Part shown: piece after piece, positions 1 to 14,397 of the stretch
Position numbering within the stretch: the stretch's first letter is position 1
Layout: each line of letters starts with the position of its first letter
From: Xestospongia bergquistia
Lineage: Eukaryota > Porifera > Demospongiae > Haplosclerida > Petrosiidae
Direction of reading: 5' to 3'
Length of the DNA: 64,000 nt
Assembly (NCBI GenBank): GCA_963965975.1
Contig: OZ014414.1
Span: 4,439,501 to 4,503,500 of the forward strand
The notes under the pieces: generated by a model
The model's database searches: none
Told to the model about the DNA's origin: nothing
Seen by the model: only the letters and a program-made list of their open reading frames with translations
Translations under genes and position numbers: made by a program

Positions 1-1280
1 AAAGTAAACTGGTCTCTCTAAAGGACTTTATGGCAATAACTAAATAAACAGCTATTAACAGTTTAGTAAGTTAGTTTGCATTAACGCTCTAAAGTCTTTA
101 AGTTAAAGACTTTAGAAAGTTTAGACTATTGAGAGAAGTTTATAAAGTAAACTGCTCAGTCTAAAGGACTTTATGGCACTAACTAAATAAACAGCTATTA
201 ACAGTTTAGTAAGTTATTTTGCATGAACGCTCTAAAGTCTTTAAGTTGAAGACTTTAGAAGGTTTAGACTATTGAGTGACGCTTATAAAGTAAACTGGTC
301 TCTCTAAAGGACTTTATGGCAATAACTAAATAAACAGCTATTAACAGTTTAGTAAGTTAGTTTGCATTATCGCTCTAAAGTCTTTAAGCTAAAGACTTTA
401 GAAGGCTTAGTCTATTGAGAGAAGTTTATAAAGTAAACTGCTCAGTCTAAAGGACTTTATGGCACTAACTAAATAAACAGCTATTAACAGTTTAGTAAGT
501 TAGTTTGCATTAATGCTCTAAAGTCTTTAAGTTAAAAACTTTAGAAGGTTTAGACTATTGAGAGAAGTTTATAAAGTAAACTGCTCAGTCTAAAGGACTT
601 TATGGCACTAACTAAATAAACAGCTATTAACAGTTTAGTAAGTTAGTTTGCATTAACGCTCTAACGTCTTTAAGTTAAAGACTTTAGAAGGTTTAGACTA
701 TTGAGAGAAGTTTATAAAGTAAACTGCTCAGTCTAAAGGACTTTATGGCACTAACTAAATAAACAGCTATTAACAGTTTAGTAAGTTAGTTTGCATTAAC
801 GCTCTTAAGTCTTTAAGTTAAAGACTTTAGAAGGTTTAGACTACTGAGAGAAGATTATAAAGTAAACTGCTCAGTCTAAAGGACTTTATGGCACTAACTA
901 AATGAACAGCTATTAACAGTTTAGTAACTAAGTTTGCATTAACACTCTAAAGTCTTTAAGTTAAAGACTTTAGAAGGTCTAGACTATTGAGAGAAGTTCG
1001 TAAAGTAAACTGCTCAGTCTAAAGGACTTTATGGCACTAACTAAATGAACTGCTATTAACAGTTTAGTAAGTAAGTTTGCGTTAACACTCTAAAGTCATT
1101 AAGTTAAAGACTTTAGAAGGTTTAGACTATTGAGTGAATCTTACAAAATAAACTGCTCTGTCTAAAGGACTTTATGGCACTAACTAATTAAACAGCTATT
1201 AACAGTTTAGTAAGTTAGTTCGCATTATCGCTCTAAAGTCTTTAAGTTAAAGACTTTAGAAGGTTTAGACTATTGAGAGA
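1..1280 (+). repeat. Nine-monomer block, copy 1
   Basis: A stretch of about nine monomers that opens with the ACTGGTCTCTCTAAAGG variant and later carries the diagnostic AGGTCTAGACTATTG variant at offset 974. The same order of variants recurs at about 2718, 8262, 14398 and 25976, each with the marker 974 bp downstream. Similarity between copies 1 and 2 breaks near 1280 against 3990. It is a mobile or amplified unit within the array rather than a random run of monomers. Confidence 0.85.
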
Positions 1281-2717
1281 AGTTTATCAAGTAAACTGCT
1301 CAGTCTAAAGGACTCTATGGCACTAACTAAACAAACAGCCATTAACAGTTTAGTAAGTTAGTTTGCATTAACGCTCTAAAGTCTTTAAGTTAAAGATTTT
1401 AGAAGGTTTAGACTATTGACAGAAGTTTATAAAGTAAACTGCTCAGTCTAAAGGACTTTATGGCACTAACTAAATAAACAGCTATTAAAAGTTTAGTTAG
1501 TTAGTTTGCATTAACGCTCTAAAGTCTTTAAGTTAAAGATTTTAGAAGGTTTAGACTATTGAGAGAAGTTTATAAAGTAAACTGCTCAGTCTAAAGGAGC
1601 CGATGGCACTAACTAAATAAACAGCTATTAACAGTTTAGTAAGTTAGTTTGCATTAACGCTCTAAAGTCTTTAAGTTAAAGGCTTTAGAAGGTTTAGACT
1701 ATTGAGAGAAGTTTATAAAGTAAACTGTTCAGTCTAAAGGACTTTATGGCACTAACTAAATGAACAGCTATTAACAGTTTAGTAAGTAAGTTTCCATTAA
1801 CACTCTAAAGGCATTAAGTTAAAGACTTTAGAAGGTTTAGACTATTGAGTGAATCTTACAAAATAAACTGCTCTGTCTAAAGGACTCTATGGCACTAACT
1901 AAATAAACAGCTATTAACAGTTTAGTAAGTTAGTTAGCATTAACGCTCTAAAGTCTTTAAGTTAAAGACTTTAGAAGGTTTAGACTATTGAGAGAAGTTT
2001 TTAAAGTAAACTGTTCAGTCTAAAGGACTTTATGGCACTAACTAAATGAACAGCTATTAACAGTTTAGTAAGTAAGTTGCCATTAACACTCTAAAGTCAT
2101 TAAGTTAAAGACTTTAGAAGGTTTAGACTATTGAGTAAATCTTACAAAATAAACTGCTCTGTCTAAAGGACTTTATGGCACTAACTAAATAAACAGCTAT
2201 TAACAGTTTAGTAAGTTAGTTTGCATTATCGCTCTAAAGTCTTTAAGTTAAAGACTTTAGAAGGTTTAGACTATTGAGAGAAGTTTATAAAGTAAACTGC
2301 TCAGTCTAAAGGACTTTATGGCACTAACTAAATAAACAGCTATTAACAGTTTAGTAAGTTAGTTTGCATTAACGCTCTAAAGTCTTTAGGTTAAAGACTT
2401 TAGAAGGTTTAGACTATTGAGTGACGCTTATAAAGTAAACTGGTCTCTCTAAAGGACTTTATGGAACTAACTAAATAAACAGCTATTAACAGTTTAGTAA
2501 GTTAGTTCGCATTAACGCTCTAAAGTCTTTAAGTTAAACACTTTAGAAGGTTTAGACTATTGAGAGAAGTTTATAAAGTAAACTGCTCAGTCTAAAGTAC
2601 TTGATGGCACTAACTAAATAAACAGCTATTAACAGTTTAGTAAGTTATTTTGCATGAACGCTCTAAAGTCTTTAAGTTGAAGACTTTAGAAGGTTTAGAC
2701 TATTGAGTGACGCTTAT

Positions 2718-3990
2718 AAAGTAAACTGGTCTCTCTAAAGGACTTTATGGCAATAACTAAATAAACAGCTATTAACAGTTTAGTAAGTTAGTTTGCATTA
2801 ACGCTCTAAAGTCTTTAAGTTAAAGACTTTAGAAAGTTTAGACTATTGAGAGAAGTTTATAAAGTAAACTGCTCAGTCTAAAGGACTTTATGGCACTAAC
2901 TAAATAAACAGCTATTAACAGTTTAGTAAGTTATTTTGCATGAACGCTCTAAAGTCTTTAAGTTGAAGACTTTAGAAGGTTTAGACTATTGAGTGACGCT
3001 TATAAAGTAAACTGGTCTCTCTAAAGGACTTTATGGCAATAACTAAATAAACAGCTATTAACAGTTTAGTAAGTTAGTTTGCATTAACCCTCTAAAGTCT
3101 TTAAGTTAAAGACTTTAGAAGGCTTAGACTATTGAGAGAAGTTTATAAAGTAAACTGCTCAGTCTAAAGGACTTTATGGCACTAACTAAATAAACAGCTA
3201 TTAACAGTTTAGTAAGTTAGTTTGCATTAATGCTCTAAAGTCTTTAAGTTAAAAACTTTAGAAGGTTTAGACTATTGAGATAAGTTTATAAAGTAAACAG
3301 CTCAGTCTAAAGGACTTTATGGCACTAACTAAATAAACAGCTATTAACAGTTTAGTAAGTTAGTTTGCATTAACGCTCTAAGGTCTTTAAGTTAAAGACT
3401 TTAGAAGGTTTAGACTATTGAGAGAAGTTTATAAAGTAAACTGCTAAGTCTAAAGGACTTTATGGCACTAACTAAATAAACAGCTATTAACAGTTTAGTA
3501 AGTTAGTTTGCATTAACGCTCTTAAGTCTTTAAGTTAAAGACTTTAGAAGGTTTAGACTACTGAGAGAAGATTATAAAGTAAACTGCTCAGTCTAAAGGA
3601 CTTTATGGCACTAACTAAATGAACAGCTATTAACAGTTTAGTAACTAAGTTTCCATTAACACTCTAAAGTCTTTAAGTTAAAGACTTTAGAAGGTCTAGA
3701 CTATTGAGAGAAGTTCGTAAAGTAAACTGCTCAGTCTAAAGGACTTTATGGCACTAACTAAATGAACTGCTATTAACAGTTTAGTAAGTAAGTTTGCGTT
3801 AACACTCTAAAGTCATTAAGTTAAAGACTTTAGAAGGTTTAGACTATTGAGTGAATCTTACAAAATAAACTGCTCTGTCTAAAGGACTTTATGGCACTAA
3901 CTAATTAAACAGCTATTAACAGTTTAGTAAGTTAGTTTGCATTAACGCTCTAAAGTCTTTAAGTTAAAGACTTTAGAAGGTTTAGACTAT
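2718..3990 (+). repeat. Nine-monomer block, copy 2
   Basis: It starts exactly 2717 bp (19 x 143) after copy 1 and has the same order of monomer variants, including AGGTCTAG at 3692. Its right part runs into the first copy of the 1562-bp higher-order repeat, so the two structures overlap. Confidence 0.85.
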
Positions 3991-6900
3991 TGAGAGAATT
4001 TTATAAAGAAAACTGCTCAGTCTAAAGGACTCTATGGCACTAACTAAATAAACAGCTATTAACAGTTTAGTAAGTTAGTTTGCATTAACGCTCTAAAGTC
4101 TTTAAGTTAAAGGCTTTAGAAGGTTTAGACTACTGAGGGAAGTTTATAAAGTAAACTGCTCAGTCTAAAGGACTTTATGGCACTAACTAACTGAACAGCC
4201 ATTAACAGTTTAGTAACTAATTTTGCATTAACACTCTAAAGTCATTAAGTTAAAGACTTTAGAAGATTTAGACTATTGAGTGAGTCTTACAAAATAAACT
4301 GCTTTGTCTAAAGGACTTTATGGCACTAACTAAATAAACAGCTATTAACAGTTTAGTAAGTTTGTTTGCATTAACGCTCTAAAGTCTTTAAGTTAAAGAC
4401 TTTAGAAGGTTTAGACTATTGAGAGAAGTTTATAAAGTAAACTGCTCAGTCTAAAGGACTTTATGGCACTAGCTAAATAAACAGCTATTAACAGTTTAGT
4501 AAGTTAGTTTGCATTAACGCTCTAAAGTCTTTAAGTTAAAGACTTTAGAAAGTGTAGACTATTGAGAGAAGTTTATAAAGTAAACTGCTAAGTCTAAAGG
4601 ACTTTATGGCACTAACTAAATAAAAAGCTATTAACAGTTTAGTAAGTTAGTTTACATTAACATTATAAAGTCTTTAAGTTAAAGACTTTAGAAGGTTTAG
4701 ACTATTGAGCGAAGTTTATAAAGTAAACTGCTCAGTCTAAAGGACTTTATGGCATAACTAAATAAACAGCTATTAACGGTTTAGTAAGTTAGTTTGCATT
4801 AACGCTCTAAAGTCTTTAAGTTAAAGACTTTAGAAGGTTTAGACTATTTAGAGAAGGTTATCAAGTAAACTGCTCAGTCTAAAGGACTTTATTGCACTGA
4901 CCAATAAAGAGCTATTAACAGTTTTGTAAGTTATTTTGCTTTAACGCTCTAAAGTCAAGACTTTAGAAGGTTTAGACTATTGAGAGAAGTTTATAAAGTA
5001 AACTGCTCAGTCTAAAGGACTTTATGGCACTAACTAAATAAACAGCTATTAACAGTTTAGTAAGTTAGTTTGCATTAACGCTCTTAAGTCTTTAAGTTAA
5101 AGACTTTAGAAGGTTTAGACTACTGAGAGAAGATTATAAAGTAAACTGCTCAGTCTAAAGGACTTTATGGCACGAACTAAATGAACAGCTATTAACAGTT
5201 TAGTAACTAAGTTTGCATTAACACTCTAAAGTCTTTAAGTTAAAGACTTTAGAAGGTCTAGACTATTGAGAGAAGTTCGTAAAGTAAACTGCTCAGTCTA
5301 AAGGACTTTATGGCACTAACTAAATGAACTGCTACTAACAGTTTAGTAAGTCAGTTTGCGTTAACACTCTAAAGTCATTAAGTTAAAGACTTTAGAAGGT
5401 TTAGACTATTGAGTGAATCTTACAAAATAAACTGCTCTGTCTAAAGGACTTTATGGCACTAACTAATTAAACAGCTATTAACAGTTTAGTAAGTTAGTTT
5501 GCATTAACGCTCTAAAGTCTTTAAGTTAAAGACTTTAGAAGGTTTAGACTATTGAGAGAATTTTATAAAGAAAACTGCTCAGTCTAAAGGACTCTATGGC
5601 GCTAACTAAATAAACAGCTATTAACAGTTTAGTAAGTTAGTTTGCATTAACGCTCTAAAGTCTTTAAGTTAAAGGCTTTAGAAGGTTTAGACTACTGAGG
5701 GAAGTTTATAAAGTAAACTGCTCAGTCTAAAGGACTTTATGGCACTAACTAACTGAACAGCCATTAACAGTTTAGTAACTAATTTTGCATTAACACTCTA
5801 AAGTCATTAAGTTAAAGACTTTAGAAGATTTAGACTATTGAGTGAGTCTTACAAAATAAACTGCTTTGTCTAAAGGACTTTATGGCACTAACTAAATAAA
5901 CAGCTATTAACAGTTTAGTAAGTTTGTTTGCATTAACGCTCTAAAGTCTTTAAGTTAAAGACTTTAGAAGGTTTAGACTATTGAGAGAAGTTTATAAAGT
6001 AAACTGCTCAGTCTAAAGGACTTTATGGCACTAGCTAAATAAACAGCTATTAACAGTTTAGTAAGTTAGTTTGCATTAACGCTCTAAAGTCTTTAAGTTA
6101 AAGACTTTAGAAAGTGTAGACTATTGAGAGAAGTTTATAAAGTAAACTGCTCAGTCTAAAGGACTTTATGGCACTAACTAAATAAAAAGCTATTAACAGT
6201 TTAGTAAGTTAGTTTACATTAACATTATAAAGTCTTTAAGTTAAAGACTTTAGAAGGTTTAGACTATTGAGCGAAGTTTATAAAGTAAACTGCTCAGTCT
6301 AAAGGACTTTATGGCATAACTAAATAAACAGCTATTAACGGTTTAGTAAGTTAGTTTGCATTAACGCTCTAAAGTCTTTAAGTTAAAGACTTTAGAAGGT
6401 TTAGACTATTTAGAGAAGGTTATCAAGTAAACTGCTCAGTCTAAAGGACTTTATTGCACTGACCAATAAAGAGCTATTAACAGTTTTGTAAGTTATTTTG
6501 CTTTAACGCTCTAAAGTCAAGACTTTAGAAGGTTTAGACTATTGAGAGAAGTTTATAAAGTAAACTGCTCAGTCTAAAGGACTTTATGGCACTAACTAAA
6601 TAAACAGCTATTAACAGTTTAGTAAGTTAGTTTGCATTAACGCTCTTAAGTCTTTAAGTTAAAGACTTTAGAAGGTTTAGACTACTGAGAGAAGATTATA
6701 AAGTAAACTGCTCAGTCTAAAGGACTTTATGGCACTAACTAAATGAACAGCTATTAACAGTTTAGTAACTAAGTTTGCATTAACACTCTAAAGTCTTTAA
6801 GTTAAAGACTTTAGAAGGTCTAGACTATTGAGAGAAGATCGTAAAGTAAACTGCTCAGTCTAAAGGACTTTATGGCACTAACTAAATGAACTGCTATTAA

Positions 6901-8110
6901 CAGTTTAGTAAGTAAGTTTGCGTTAACACTCTAAAGTCATTAAGTTAAAGACTTTAGAAGGTTTAGACTATTGAGTGAATCTTACAAAATAAACTGCTCT
7001 GTCTAAAGGACTTTATGGCACTAACTAATTAAACAGCTATTAACAGTTTAGTAAGTTAGTTTGCATTAACGCTCTAAAGTCTTTAAGTTAAAGACTTTAG
7101 AAGGTTTAGACTATTGAGAGAATTTTATAAAGAAAACTGCTCAGTCTAAAGGACTCTATGGCACTAACTAAATAAACAGCTATTAACAGTTTAGTAAGTT
7201 AGTTTGCATTAACGCTCTAATGTCTTTAAGTTAAAGGCTTTAGAAGGTTTAGACTACTGAGGGAAGTTTATAAAGTAAACTGCTCAGTCTAAAGGACTTT
7301 ATGGCACTAACTAACAGAACAGCCATTAACAGTTTAGTAACTAATTTTGCATTAACACTCTAAAGTCATTAAGTTAAAGACTTTAGAAGGTTTAGACTAT
7401 TGAGTGAGTCTTACAAAATAAACTGCTTTGTCTAAAGGACTTTATGGCACTAACTGAATAAACAGCTATTAACAGTTTAGTAAGTTTGTTTGCATTAACG
7501 CTCAAAAGTCTTTAAGTTAAAGACTTTAGAAGGTTTAGACTATTGAGAGAAGTTTATAAAGTAAACTGCTCAGTCTAAAGGACTTTATGGCACTAGCTAA
7601 ATAAACAGCTATTAACAGTTTAGTAAGTTAGTTTGCATTAACGCTCTAAAGTCTTTAAGTTAAAGACTTTAGAAAGTGTAGACTATTGAGAGAAGTTTAT
7701 AAAGTAAACTGCTCAGTCTAAAGGACTTTGTGGCACTAACTAAATAAAAAGCTATTAACAGTTTAGTAAGTTAGTTTACATTAACATTATAAAGTCTTTA
7801 AGTTAAAGACTTTAGAAGGTTTAGACTATTGAGCGAAGTTTATAAAGTAAACTGCTCAGTCTAAAGGACTTTATGGCATAACTAAATAAACAGCTATTAA
7901 CGGTTTAGTAAGTTAGTTTGCATTAACGCTCTAAAGTCTTTAAGTTAAAGACTTTAGAAGGTTTAGACTATTTAGAGAAGGTTATCAAGTAAACTGCTCA
8001 GTCTAAAGGACTTTATTGCACTGACCAATAAAGAGCTATTAACAGTTTTGTAAGTTATTTTGCTTTAACGCTCTAAAGTCAAGACTTTAGAAGGTTTAGA
8101 CTATTGAGAG
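3395..8110 (+). repeat. 1562-bp higher-order repeat, three tandem copies
   Basis: Eleven-monomer unit with a constant 1562-bp spacing for independent markers: AGGTCTAG at 3692, 5254 and 6816, and GGCATAACTA at 4751, 6313 and 7875. The length equals 11 x 143 minus 11. The missing 11 bases are accounted for by a 9-bp loss inside the palindrome of one monomer, one base in GGCATAAC, and one base in GACCAATAAAGAG. Copies differ by few substitutions (for example GGCACGAAC at about 5170 only), so amplification is recent. Borders are uncertain by about 100 bp because flanking monomers are related. Confidence 0.93.
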
Positions 8111-8261
8111 AAGTTTATCAAGTAAACTGCTCAGTCTAAAGGACTCTATTGCACTAATTAAACAAACAGCCATTAACAGTTTAGTAAGTTATTTTGCATG
8201 AACGCTCTAAACTCTTTAAGTTGAAGACTTTAGAAGGTTTAGACTATTGAGTGACGCTTAT

Positions 8262-9540
8262 AAAGTAAACTGGTCTCTCTAAAGGACTTTATGGCAATAA
8301 CTAAATAAACAGCTATTAACAGTTTAGTAAGTTAGTTTGCATTAACGCTCTAAAGTCTTTAAGTTAAAGACTTTAGAAAGTTTAGACTATTGAGAGAAGT
8401 TTATAAAGTAAACTGCTCAGTCTAAAGGACTTTATGGCACTAACTAAATAAACAGCTATTAACAGTTTAGTAAGTTATTTTGCATGAACGCTCTAAAGTC
8501 TTTAAGTTGAAGACTTTAGAAGGTTTAGACTATTGAGTGACGCTTATAAAGTAAACTGGTCTCTCTAAAGGACTTTATGGCAATAACTAAATAAACAGCT
8601 ATTAACAGTTTAGTAAGTTAGTTTGCATTAACGCTCTAAAGTCTTTAAGTTAAAGACTTTAGAAGGCTTAGTCTATTGAGAGAAGTTTATAAAGTAAACT
8701 GCTCAGTCTAAAGGACTTTATGGCACTAACTAAATAAACAGCTATTAACAGTTTAGTAAGTTAGTTTGCATTAATGCTCTAAAGTCTTTAAGTTAAAAAC
8801 TTTAGAAGGTTTAGACTATTGAGAGAAGTTTATAAAGTAAACTGCTCAGTCTAAAGGACTTTATGGCACTAACTAAATAAACAGCTATTAACAGTTTAGT
8901 AAGTTAGTTTGCATTAACGCTCTAACGTCTTTAAGTTAAAGACTTTAGAAGGTTTAGACTATTGAGAGAAGTTTATAAAGTAAACTGCTCAGTCTAAAGG
9001 ACTTTATGGCACTAACTAAATAAACAGCTATTAACAGTTTAGTAAGTTAGTTTGCATTAACGCTCTTAAGTCTTTAAGTTAAAGACTTTAGAAGGTTTAG
9101 ACTACTGAGAGAAGATTATAAAGTAAACTGCTCAGTCTAAAGGACTTTATGGCACTAACTAAATGAACAGCTATTAACAGTTTAGTAACTAAGTTTGCAT
9201 TAACACTCTAAAGTCTTTAAGTTAAAGACTTTAGAAGGTCTAGACTATTGAGAGAAGTTCGTAAAGTAAACTGCTCAGTCTAAAGGACTTTATGGCACTA
9301 ACTAAATGAACTGCTATTAACAGTTTAGTAAGTAAGTTTGCGTTAACACTCTAAAGTCATTAAGTTAAAGACTTTAGAAGGTTTAGACTATTGAGTGAAT
9401 CTTACAAAATAAACTGCTCTGTCTAAAGGACTTTATGGCACTAACTAATTAAACAGCTATTAACAGTTTAGTAAGTTAGTTCGCATTAACGCTCTAAAGT
9501 CTTTAAGTTAAAGACTTTATAAGGTTTAGACTATTGAGAG
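8262..9540 (+). repeat. Nine-monomer block, copy 3
   Basis: It opens with AAAGTAAACTGGTCTCTC directly after the 1562-bp higher-order repeat array ends and carries AGGTCTAG at 9236, 974 bp in. It lies 5544 bp after copy 2. That equals three 1562-bp units plus six monomers, so the intervening DNA is fully explained by whole units. Confidence 0.85.
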
Positions 9541-12500
9541 AAGTTTATAAAGTAAACTGCTCAGTCTAAAGGACTCTATGGCACTAACTAAATAAACAGC
9601 CATTAACAGTTTAGTAAGTTAGTTTGCATTAACGCTCTAAAGTCTTTAAGTTAAAGACTTTAGAAGGTTTAGACTATTGAGAGATGTTTATAAACTAAAC
9701 TGCTCAGTCTAAAGGACTTTATGGTACTAACTAAATGAACAGCTATGAACAGTTTAGAAAGTAAGTTTGCATTAACACTCTAAAGTCATTAAGTTAAAGA
9801 CGTTAGAAGGTTTAGACTATTCAGTGACGCTTATTAAGACAACTGGTCTCTCTAAAGGACTTTATGGCACTAACTAAATAAACAGCTATTAACAGTTTAG
9901 TAAGTTAGTTTGCATTAACGCCCTAAAGTCTTTAAGTTAAAGACTTTAGAAGGTTTAGACTATTGAGAGAAGTTTATAAAGTAAACTGCTCAGTCTAAAG
10001 GACTTTATGGCACTAACTAAATAAAGAGCTATTAACAGTTTAGTAAGTTAGTTTGCATTAACGCTCTAAAGTCTTTAAGTTAAAGACTTTAGAAGGTTTA
10101 CACTATTGAGAGAAGTTTATAAAGTAAAGTGCTCAGTCTAAAGGACTCTATGGCACTAACTAAATAAACAGCCATTAACAGTTTAGTAAGTTAGTTTGCA
10201 TTAACGCTCTAAAGTCTTTAAGTTAAAGACTTTAGAAGGTTTAGACTATTGAGAGATGTTTATAAAGTAAACTGCTCAGTCTAAAGGACTTTATGGTACT
10301 AACTAAATGAACAGCTATGAACAGTTTAGTAAGTAAGTTTGCATTAACACTCTAAAGTCATTAAGTTAAAGACGTTAGAAGGTTTAGACTATTGAGTGAA
10401 TCTTACAAAATAAACTGCTCTGTCTAAAGGACTTCATGGCACTAACTAAATAAACAGCTATTAACAGTTTAGTAAGTTAGTTTGCATTAACGCTCTAAAG
10501 TCTTTAAGTTAAAGACTTTAAAAGGTTTAGACTATTGAGAGAAGTTTATAAAGTAAACTGCTCAGTCTAAAGGACTCTATGTCACTAACTAAATAAACAG
10601 CCATTATCAGTTTAGTAAGTTAGTTTGCATTAATGCTCTACAGTCTTTAAGTTAATGACTTTAGAAGGTTTAGACTATTGAGAGAACTTTATAAAGTAAA
10701 CTGCTTAGTCTAAAGGACTTTATGGCACTAAGTAAATGAACAGCTATTAACAGTTTAGTAAGTAAGTTTGCATTAATCCTCTAAAGTCATTAAGTTAAAG
10801 ACTTTAGATGGTTTAGAGTATTGAGTTAATCTTACAAAATAAACTGCTCTGTCTAAAGGACTTTATGGCCTAACTAAATAAACAGCTACTAACAGTTTAG
10901 TAAGTTAGTTTGCATTAATGCTCTAAAGTCTTCAAGTTAAAGACTTTAGAAGGTTTAGACTATTGAGAGAAGTTTATAAAGTAAACTGCTCAGTCTAAAG
11001 GACTTTATGGCACTAACTAACTAAACGGCTATTAACAGCTTAGTAACTTAGTTTGCATTAACACTCTAAAGCCTTTAAGTTAAAGTCTTTAGAAGTTTCA
11101 GACTATTGAGAGAACTTTATAAAGTAAACTGCTCAGTGTAAAGGACTTTATGGCACTAACTAAATAAACAGCTATTAACAGTTTAGTAAGTTAGTTTGCA
11201 TTAACGCTCTAAAGTCTTTAAGTTAAAGACTTTAGAAGGTTTAGACTATTGAGAGAAGTTCATAAAGTAAACTGCTCAGTCTAAAGGACTTTATGGCACT
11301 AACTAACTAAACGGCTATTAACAGCTTAGTAAGTTAGTTTGCATTAACACTCTAAAGCCTTTAAGTTAAAGACTTTAGAAGTTTTAGACTATTGAGAGAA
11401 CTTTATAAAGTAAACTGCTCAGTTTAAAGGACTTTATGGCACTAACTAAATAAACAGCTATTAACAGTTTAGTAAGTTAGTTTGCATTAACGCTCTAAAG
11501 TCTTTAAGTTAAAGACTTTAGAAGGTTTAGACTATTGAGAGAAGTTTATAAAGTAAACTGCTCAGTCTAAAGGACTTTATGGCACTAACTAAATAAACAG
11601 CTATTAACAGTTTAGTAAGTTAGTTTGCATTAACGCTCTAAAGTCTTTAAGTTAAAGACTTTAGAAGGTTTAGACTATTGAGAGGAGTTTATAAAGTAAA
11701 CTGCTCAGTCTAAAGGACTCTATGGCACTAACTAAATAAACAGCCATTAACAGTTTAGTAAGTTAGTTTGCATTAACGCTCTAAAGTCTTTAAGTTAAAG
11801 ACTTTAGAAGGTTTAGACTATTCAGAGATGTTTATAAAGTAAACTGCTCAGTCTAAAGGACTTTATGGTACTAACTAAATGAACAGCTATGAACAGTTTA
11901 GTAAGTAAGTTTGCATTAACACTCTAAAGTCATTAAGTTAAAGACGTTAGAAGGTTTAGACTATTGAGTGAATCTTACAAAATAAACTGCTCTGTCTAAA
12001 GGACTTCATGGCACTAACTAAATAAACAGCTATTAACAGTTTAGTAAGTTAGTTTGCATTAACGCTCTAAAGTCTTTAAGTTAAAGACTTTAGAAGGTTT
12101 AGACTATTGAGAGAAGTTTATAAAGTAAACTGCTCAGTCTAAAGGACTCTATGTCACTAACTAAATAAACAGCCATTAACAGTTTAGTAAGTTAGTTTGC
12201 ATTAACGCTCTAAAGTCTTTAAGTTAAAGACTTTAGAAGGTTTAGACTATTGAGAGATTTTTATAAAGTAAACTGCTCAGTCTAAAGGACTTTATGGTAC
12301 TAACTAAATGAACAGCTATGAACAGTTTAGTAAATAAGTTTGCATTAACCCTTTAAAGTCATTAAGTTAAAGACTTTAGAAGGTTTAGAGTATTGAGTTA
12401 ATCTTACAAAATAAACTGCTCTGTCTAAAGGACTTTATGGCCTAACTAAATAAACAGCTACTAACGGTTTAGTAAGTTAGTTTGCATTAATGCTCTAAAG

Positions 12501-14397
12501 TCTTTAAGTTAAAGACTTTAGAAGGTTTAGACTATTGAGAGAAGTTTATAAAGTAAACTGCTCAGTCTAAAGGACTTTATGGCACTAACTAAATAAACAG
12601 CTATTAACAGCTTAGTAAGTTAGTTTGCATTAACACTCTAAAGTCTTTAAATTAAAGACTTTAGAAGTTTTAGACTATTGAGAGAACTTTATAAAGTAAA
12701 CTGCTCAGTCTAAAGGACTTTATGGCACTAACTAAATAAACAGCTATTAACAGTTTAGAAAGTTAGTTTGCATTAACGCTCTAAAGTCTTTAAGTTAAAG
12801 AGTTTAGAAGGTTTAGACTATTGAGAGAAGTTTATAAAGTAAACTGCTCAGTCTAAAGGACTTTATGGCACTAACTAAATGAACAGCTATTAACAGTTTA
12901 CTAAGTTAGTTTGCATTATCGCTCTAAAGTCTTTAAGTTAAAGACTTTAGAAGGTTTAGACTATTGAGAGGAGTTTATAAAGCAAACTGCTCAGTCTAAA
13001 GGACTCTATGGTGCTAACTAAATAAACAGCCATTAACAGTTTAGTAAGTTAGTTTGCATTAACACTCTAAAGTCTTTAAGTTAAAGACTTTAGAAGGTTT
13101 ATACTATTTAGAGAAGGTTATCAAGTAAACTGCTCAGTCTAAAGGACTTTATGGCACTAACTAATAAAGAGCTATTAACAGTTTTGTAAGTTATTTTGCT
13201 TTAACGCTCTAAAGTCAAGACTTTAGAAGGTTTAGACTATTGAGAGAAGTTTATCAAGTAAACTGCTCAGTCTAAAGGACTCTATGGCACTAACTAAACA
13301 AACAGCGATTAACAGTTTAGTAAGTTAGTTTGCATTAACGCTCTAAAGTCTTTAAGTTAAAGATTTTAGTAGGTTTAGACTATTGACAGAAGTTTATAAA
13401 GTAAACTGCTCAGTCTAAAGGACTTTATGACACTAACTAAATAAACAGCTATTAACAGTTTAGTTAGTTAGTTTGCATTAACGCTCTAAAGTCTTTAAGT
13501 TAAAGATTTTAGAAGGTTTAGACTATTGAGAGAAGTTTATAAAGTAAACTGCTCAGTCTAAAGGAGCCGATGGCACTAACTAAATAAACAGCTATTAACA
13601 GTTTAGTAAGTTAGTTTGCATTAACGCTCTAAAGTCTTTAAGTTAAAGACATTAGAAGGTTTAGACTATTGAGAGAAGTTTATAAAGTAAACTGTTCAGT
13701 CTAAAGGACTTTATGGCACTAACTAAATGAACAGCTATTAACAGTTTAGTAAGTAAGTTTCCATTAACACTCTAAAGTCATTAAGTTAAAGACTTTAGAA
13801 GGTTTAGACTATTGAGTGAATCTTACAAAATAAACTGCTCTGTCTAAAGGACTTTATGGCACTAACTAAATAAACAGCTATTAACAGTTTAGTAAGTTAG
13901 TTTGCATTAACGCTCTAAAGTCTTTAAGTTAAAGACTTTAGAAGGTTTAGACTATTGAGAGAAGTTTATAAAGTAAACTGCTCAGTCTAAAGGACTTTAT
14001 GGCACTAACTAAATAAACAGCTATTAACAGTTTAGTAAGTTAGTTTGCATTAACGCTCTAAAGTCTTTAAGTTAAAGACTTTAGCAGGTTTAGACTATTG
14101 AGTGACGCTTATAAAGTAAACTGGTCACTCTAAAGGACTTTATGGAACTAACTAAATAAACAGCTATTAACAGTTTAGTAAGTTAGTTTGCATTAACGCT
14201 CAAAGTCTTTAAGTTAAAGACTTTAGAAGGTTTAGACTATTGAGAGAAGTTTATAAAGTAAACTGCTCAGTCTAAAGTTCTTGATGGCACTAACTAAATA
14301 AACAGCTATTAACAGTTTAGTAAGTTATTTTGCATGAACGCTCTAAAGTCTTTAAGTTGAAGACTTTAGAAGGTTTAGACTATTGAGTGACGCTTAT

